Positions 6,420 to 7,856 of a DNA stretch of 7,856 nt are shown piece by piece (position 1 is the first letter of the stretch; each line of letters opens with the position of its first letter). The DNA comes from Acidobacteriota bacterium (GTDB lineage: Bacteria; Acidobacteriota; Terriglobia; Terriglobales; Acidobacteriaceae). The stretch spans positions 1 to 7,856 of the forward strand of contig JAJXZK010000016.1 in NCBI GenBank assembly GCA_021780095.1. The letters run 5' to 3'. The notes beneath the pieces are model-generated. The model was not told the DNA's origin. It searched no databases and saw only the letters and a program-made list of their open reading frames with translations. The translations under genes were made by a program, and so were the position numbers.

Positions 6420-7763
6420 GTGAAGATTGCGCCGACATCAGAAAAAGTGGACTCCGCGGCACTCGGATCAGAGATGCATGCGTTGATCGCGGAGCTCTAC
6501 CCGATCTGCCGCAGCATCACGGGGAACGGCCTTCGCGAGACCCTGAAGCGTCTGCAGCAATTCGTCCCGCTCACAATGCACGAAGTGCCCAGCGGAACAC
6601 GGGTGTTCGACTGGACCGTGCCTCCGGAGTGGAATATTCGCGATGCCTACGTGAAAAACTCTCGAGGCGAACGGATCATTGATTTCCGGCGGTCCAATCT
6701 TCATGTCGTTAACTACAGTGTTCCGGTCCGGCAAAAGATGAGGCTGGCAGAACTCACAACGCACCTGTTCACGCTGCCGGACCATCCCGACTGGATTCCA
6801 TACCGCACCAGCTACTACAAGAGGAACTGGGGATTCTGCCTGACCCACAAACAGCTCCTGAAACTGCCCGAGGACGAGTACGAGGTGTGTATTGATTCGT
6901 CCCTCGAAAGCGGGCATCTGACATACGGAGAGGCATATCTCCCCGGCGAAACGCCCGATGAAATTTTACTGTCGGCTCATGCATGTCATCCATCCCTGGC
7001 AAACGACAATCTGTCCGGCGTGGCAGTTGCCTGCTTCCTTGCCAGGCATATTTCGGAACTTCCGCATCGCTACTCGTACCGATTCCTCTTCATCCCCGGC
7101 ACCATAGGGGCGATCACATGGCTGGCCTTGAACGAAGCCACGGTTCCGCGGATCAAACATGGCCTGGTGCTCGCGGGTGTAGGCGACGCCGGTCCGTTGT
7201 CCTATAAGAAGAGCCGGCAGGGTGACACGGAAATCGATCGGGTTGCGGCGCATGTGCTTCGGCGGCTCGAACCCCAGTCGCAAATCCTGGATTTTTCCCC
7301 GTATGGCTACGACGAGCGGCAGTATTGCTCACCTGGGTTTGATCTCGCTGTGGGAAGGCTCTCTCGCACCCCACACGGAACATTCCCTGAATATCATACG
7401 TCCGCGGATAATCTCAGCTTCGTCAGTCCGCAAGCCCTTCATGGATCGTTCACCGCCTGCGTATCCATACTCTCTACCCTGGAAAAAAACCGGACCTATC
7501 GAAATACAAATCCGAAGTGTGAGCCTCAACTCGGAGAGCGAGGGCTTTACCGGATGATGGGTGGCTCGGCCGAAAGCAGCGCGAAAGAAATGGCCATGCT
7601 GTGGGTACTGAATCAGTCAGATGGAAGGCACAGTCTCTTGGACATTGCGGAGCGTGCGCAACTCGATTTCGATGTTATCCAACGGTCTGCCGAGCTATTG
7701 CGAGAACATCGACTTCTGACAGAACTCCGGCCTACACGCCACGAGGGGGAACAAGAATGCTGA
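6420..7763 (+). CDS. DUF4910/DUF2172 M28-like peptidase-fold protein with C-terminal winged helix
   Basis: This 447-residue protein resembles the aminopeptidase-like family built from DUF2172/DUF4910 and a winged-helix tail. The N-terminus has LYPICRSITGNGLRETL, then VFDWTVPPEWNIRDAY. The metal-site region reads H187-A-C-H-P-S...N-D196-N-L-S-G, and later YGYDERQY (295-302) and E324-Y-H326-T. H187, D196, E299, E324 and H326 are candidate zinc ligands or catalytic residues. FIPGTIGA has Gly227 where other M28-like proteins have an acid. The tail (about 395-440, MLWVLNQSDG...LLDIAERA) fits a winged helix. No signal peptide is seen, so it is probably cytoplasmic. The start is GTG 6420 after CGAGG (6406-6410), 16 bp past the cupin stop; ATG 6474 is an alternative. 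The frame extends upstream into the cupin but is a shadow there. The substrate is unknown. Confidence 0.87.
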   Translation: MKIAPTSEKVDSAALGSEMHALIAELYPICRSITGNGLRETLKRLQQFVPLTMHEVPSGTRVFDWTVPPEWNIRDAYVKNSRGERIIDFRRSNLHVVNYSVPVRQKMRLAELTTHLFTLPDHPDWIPYRTSYYKRNWGFCLTHKQLLKLPEDEYEVCIDSSLESGHLTYGEAYLPGETPDEILLSAHACHPSLANDNLSGVAVACFLARHISELPHRYSYRFLFIPGTIGAITWLALNEATVPRIKHGLVLAGVGDAGPLSYKKSRQGDTEIDRVAAHVLRRLEPQSQILDFSPYGYDERQYCSPGFDLAVGRLSRTPHGTFPEYHTSADNLSFVSPQALHGSFTACVSILSTLEKNRTYRNTNPKCEPQLGERGLYRMMGGSAESSAKEMAMLWVLNQSDGRHSLLDIAERAQLDFDVIQRSAELLREHRLLTELRPTRHEGEQEC

Positions 7764-7856
7764 AAACCGACATCGCCGGAGGAAGGGTGTTGGTCACCGG
7801 CGCCAGTGGGTTCATCGGCTCGCATCTTTGTCGCCGACTTATGCAACTCGGATGCG
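7757..7856 (+). CDS. Extended-SDR NAD-dependent epimerase/dehydratase, 5' part only
   Basis: The first 33 codons are present and the gene runs off the window. VLVTGASGFIGSHL includes TGASGFIG (14-21), the GxxGxxG nucleotide-binding motif of nucleotide-sugar epimerases and dehydratases. ATG 7757 overlaps the preceding gene's stop by 7 bp, and a purine-rich GAGGGGGAA lies just before it, so translation is probably coupled. The catalytic YxxxK lies beyond the end, so specificity cannot be judged. Confidence 0.88.
   Translation, partial: MLKTDIAGGRVLVTGASGFIGSHLCRRLMQLGC

Noticed and set aside
1..7856. tRNA or rRNA genes, CRISPR arrays and complete insertion sequences
   Set aside because: None was seen on reading either strand.

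Overview
This window is part of a bacterial surface-polysaccharide (exopolysaccharide, capsule or O-antigen) biosynthesis cluster. All recognisable genes lie on the + strand. Base composition is moderately GC-rich, roughly 55-60% by eye. A surface-glycan cluster plus a possible sigma-54 promoter suggest a Gram-negative bacterium, most likely a proteobacterium or a relative. Nothing in the window fixes the genus.

Layout. Positions 1-150 may be the tail of an upstream gene. Block A (296-4138) encodes a left-handed beta-helix acyltransferase, a GT2 glycosyltransferase, a large FkbH-like HAD protein and, overlapping it by 8 bp, a stand-alone acyl carrier protein (ACP). A 603-bp stretch without a convincing gene follows (4139-4741). 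It is rich in short inverted repeats and holds a well-spaced -24/-12 (sigma-54) promoter candidate at 4601-4617. Block B (4769-7856) encodes an extended-SDR epimerase/dehydratase, an RmlC-like cupin sugar epimerase, a DUF4910/M28-like protein with a C-terminal winged helix, and the first 33 codons of a second extended SDR cut by the window end.

How the genes may work together. FkbH enzymes load a three-carbon glyceryl unit from 1,3-bisphosphoglycerate onto an ACP. Here the ACP is translationally coupled to FkbH, and an acyltransferase and a glycosyltransferase lie just upstream. The simplest reading is that block A makes an acyl-ACP (glyceryl or a related hydroxyacyl) and transfers it to a sugar of the glycan. 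Block B looks like nucleotide-sugar remodelling by two SDRs and a 3,5-epimerase-type cupin, plus a peptidase-like protein of unknown role.

Most notable points: the RmlC-like gene has no ATG, GTG or TTG at its expected 5' end and seems to start at ATT (5873). It also lies in the same frame as the preceding SDR, separated only by one TAA. The sigma-54 candidate and its palindrome-rich surroundings suggest that block B is transcribed separately.
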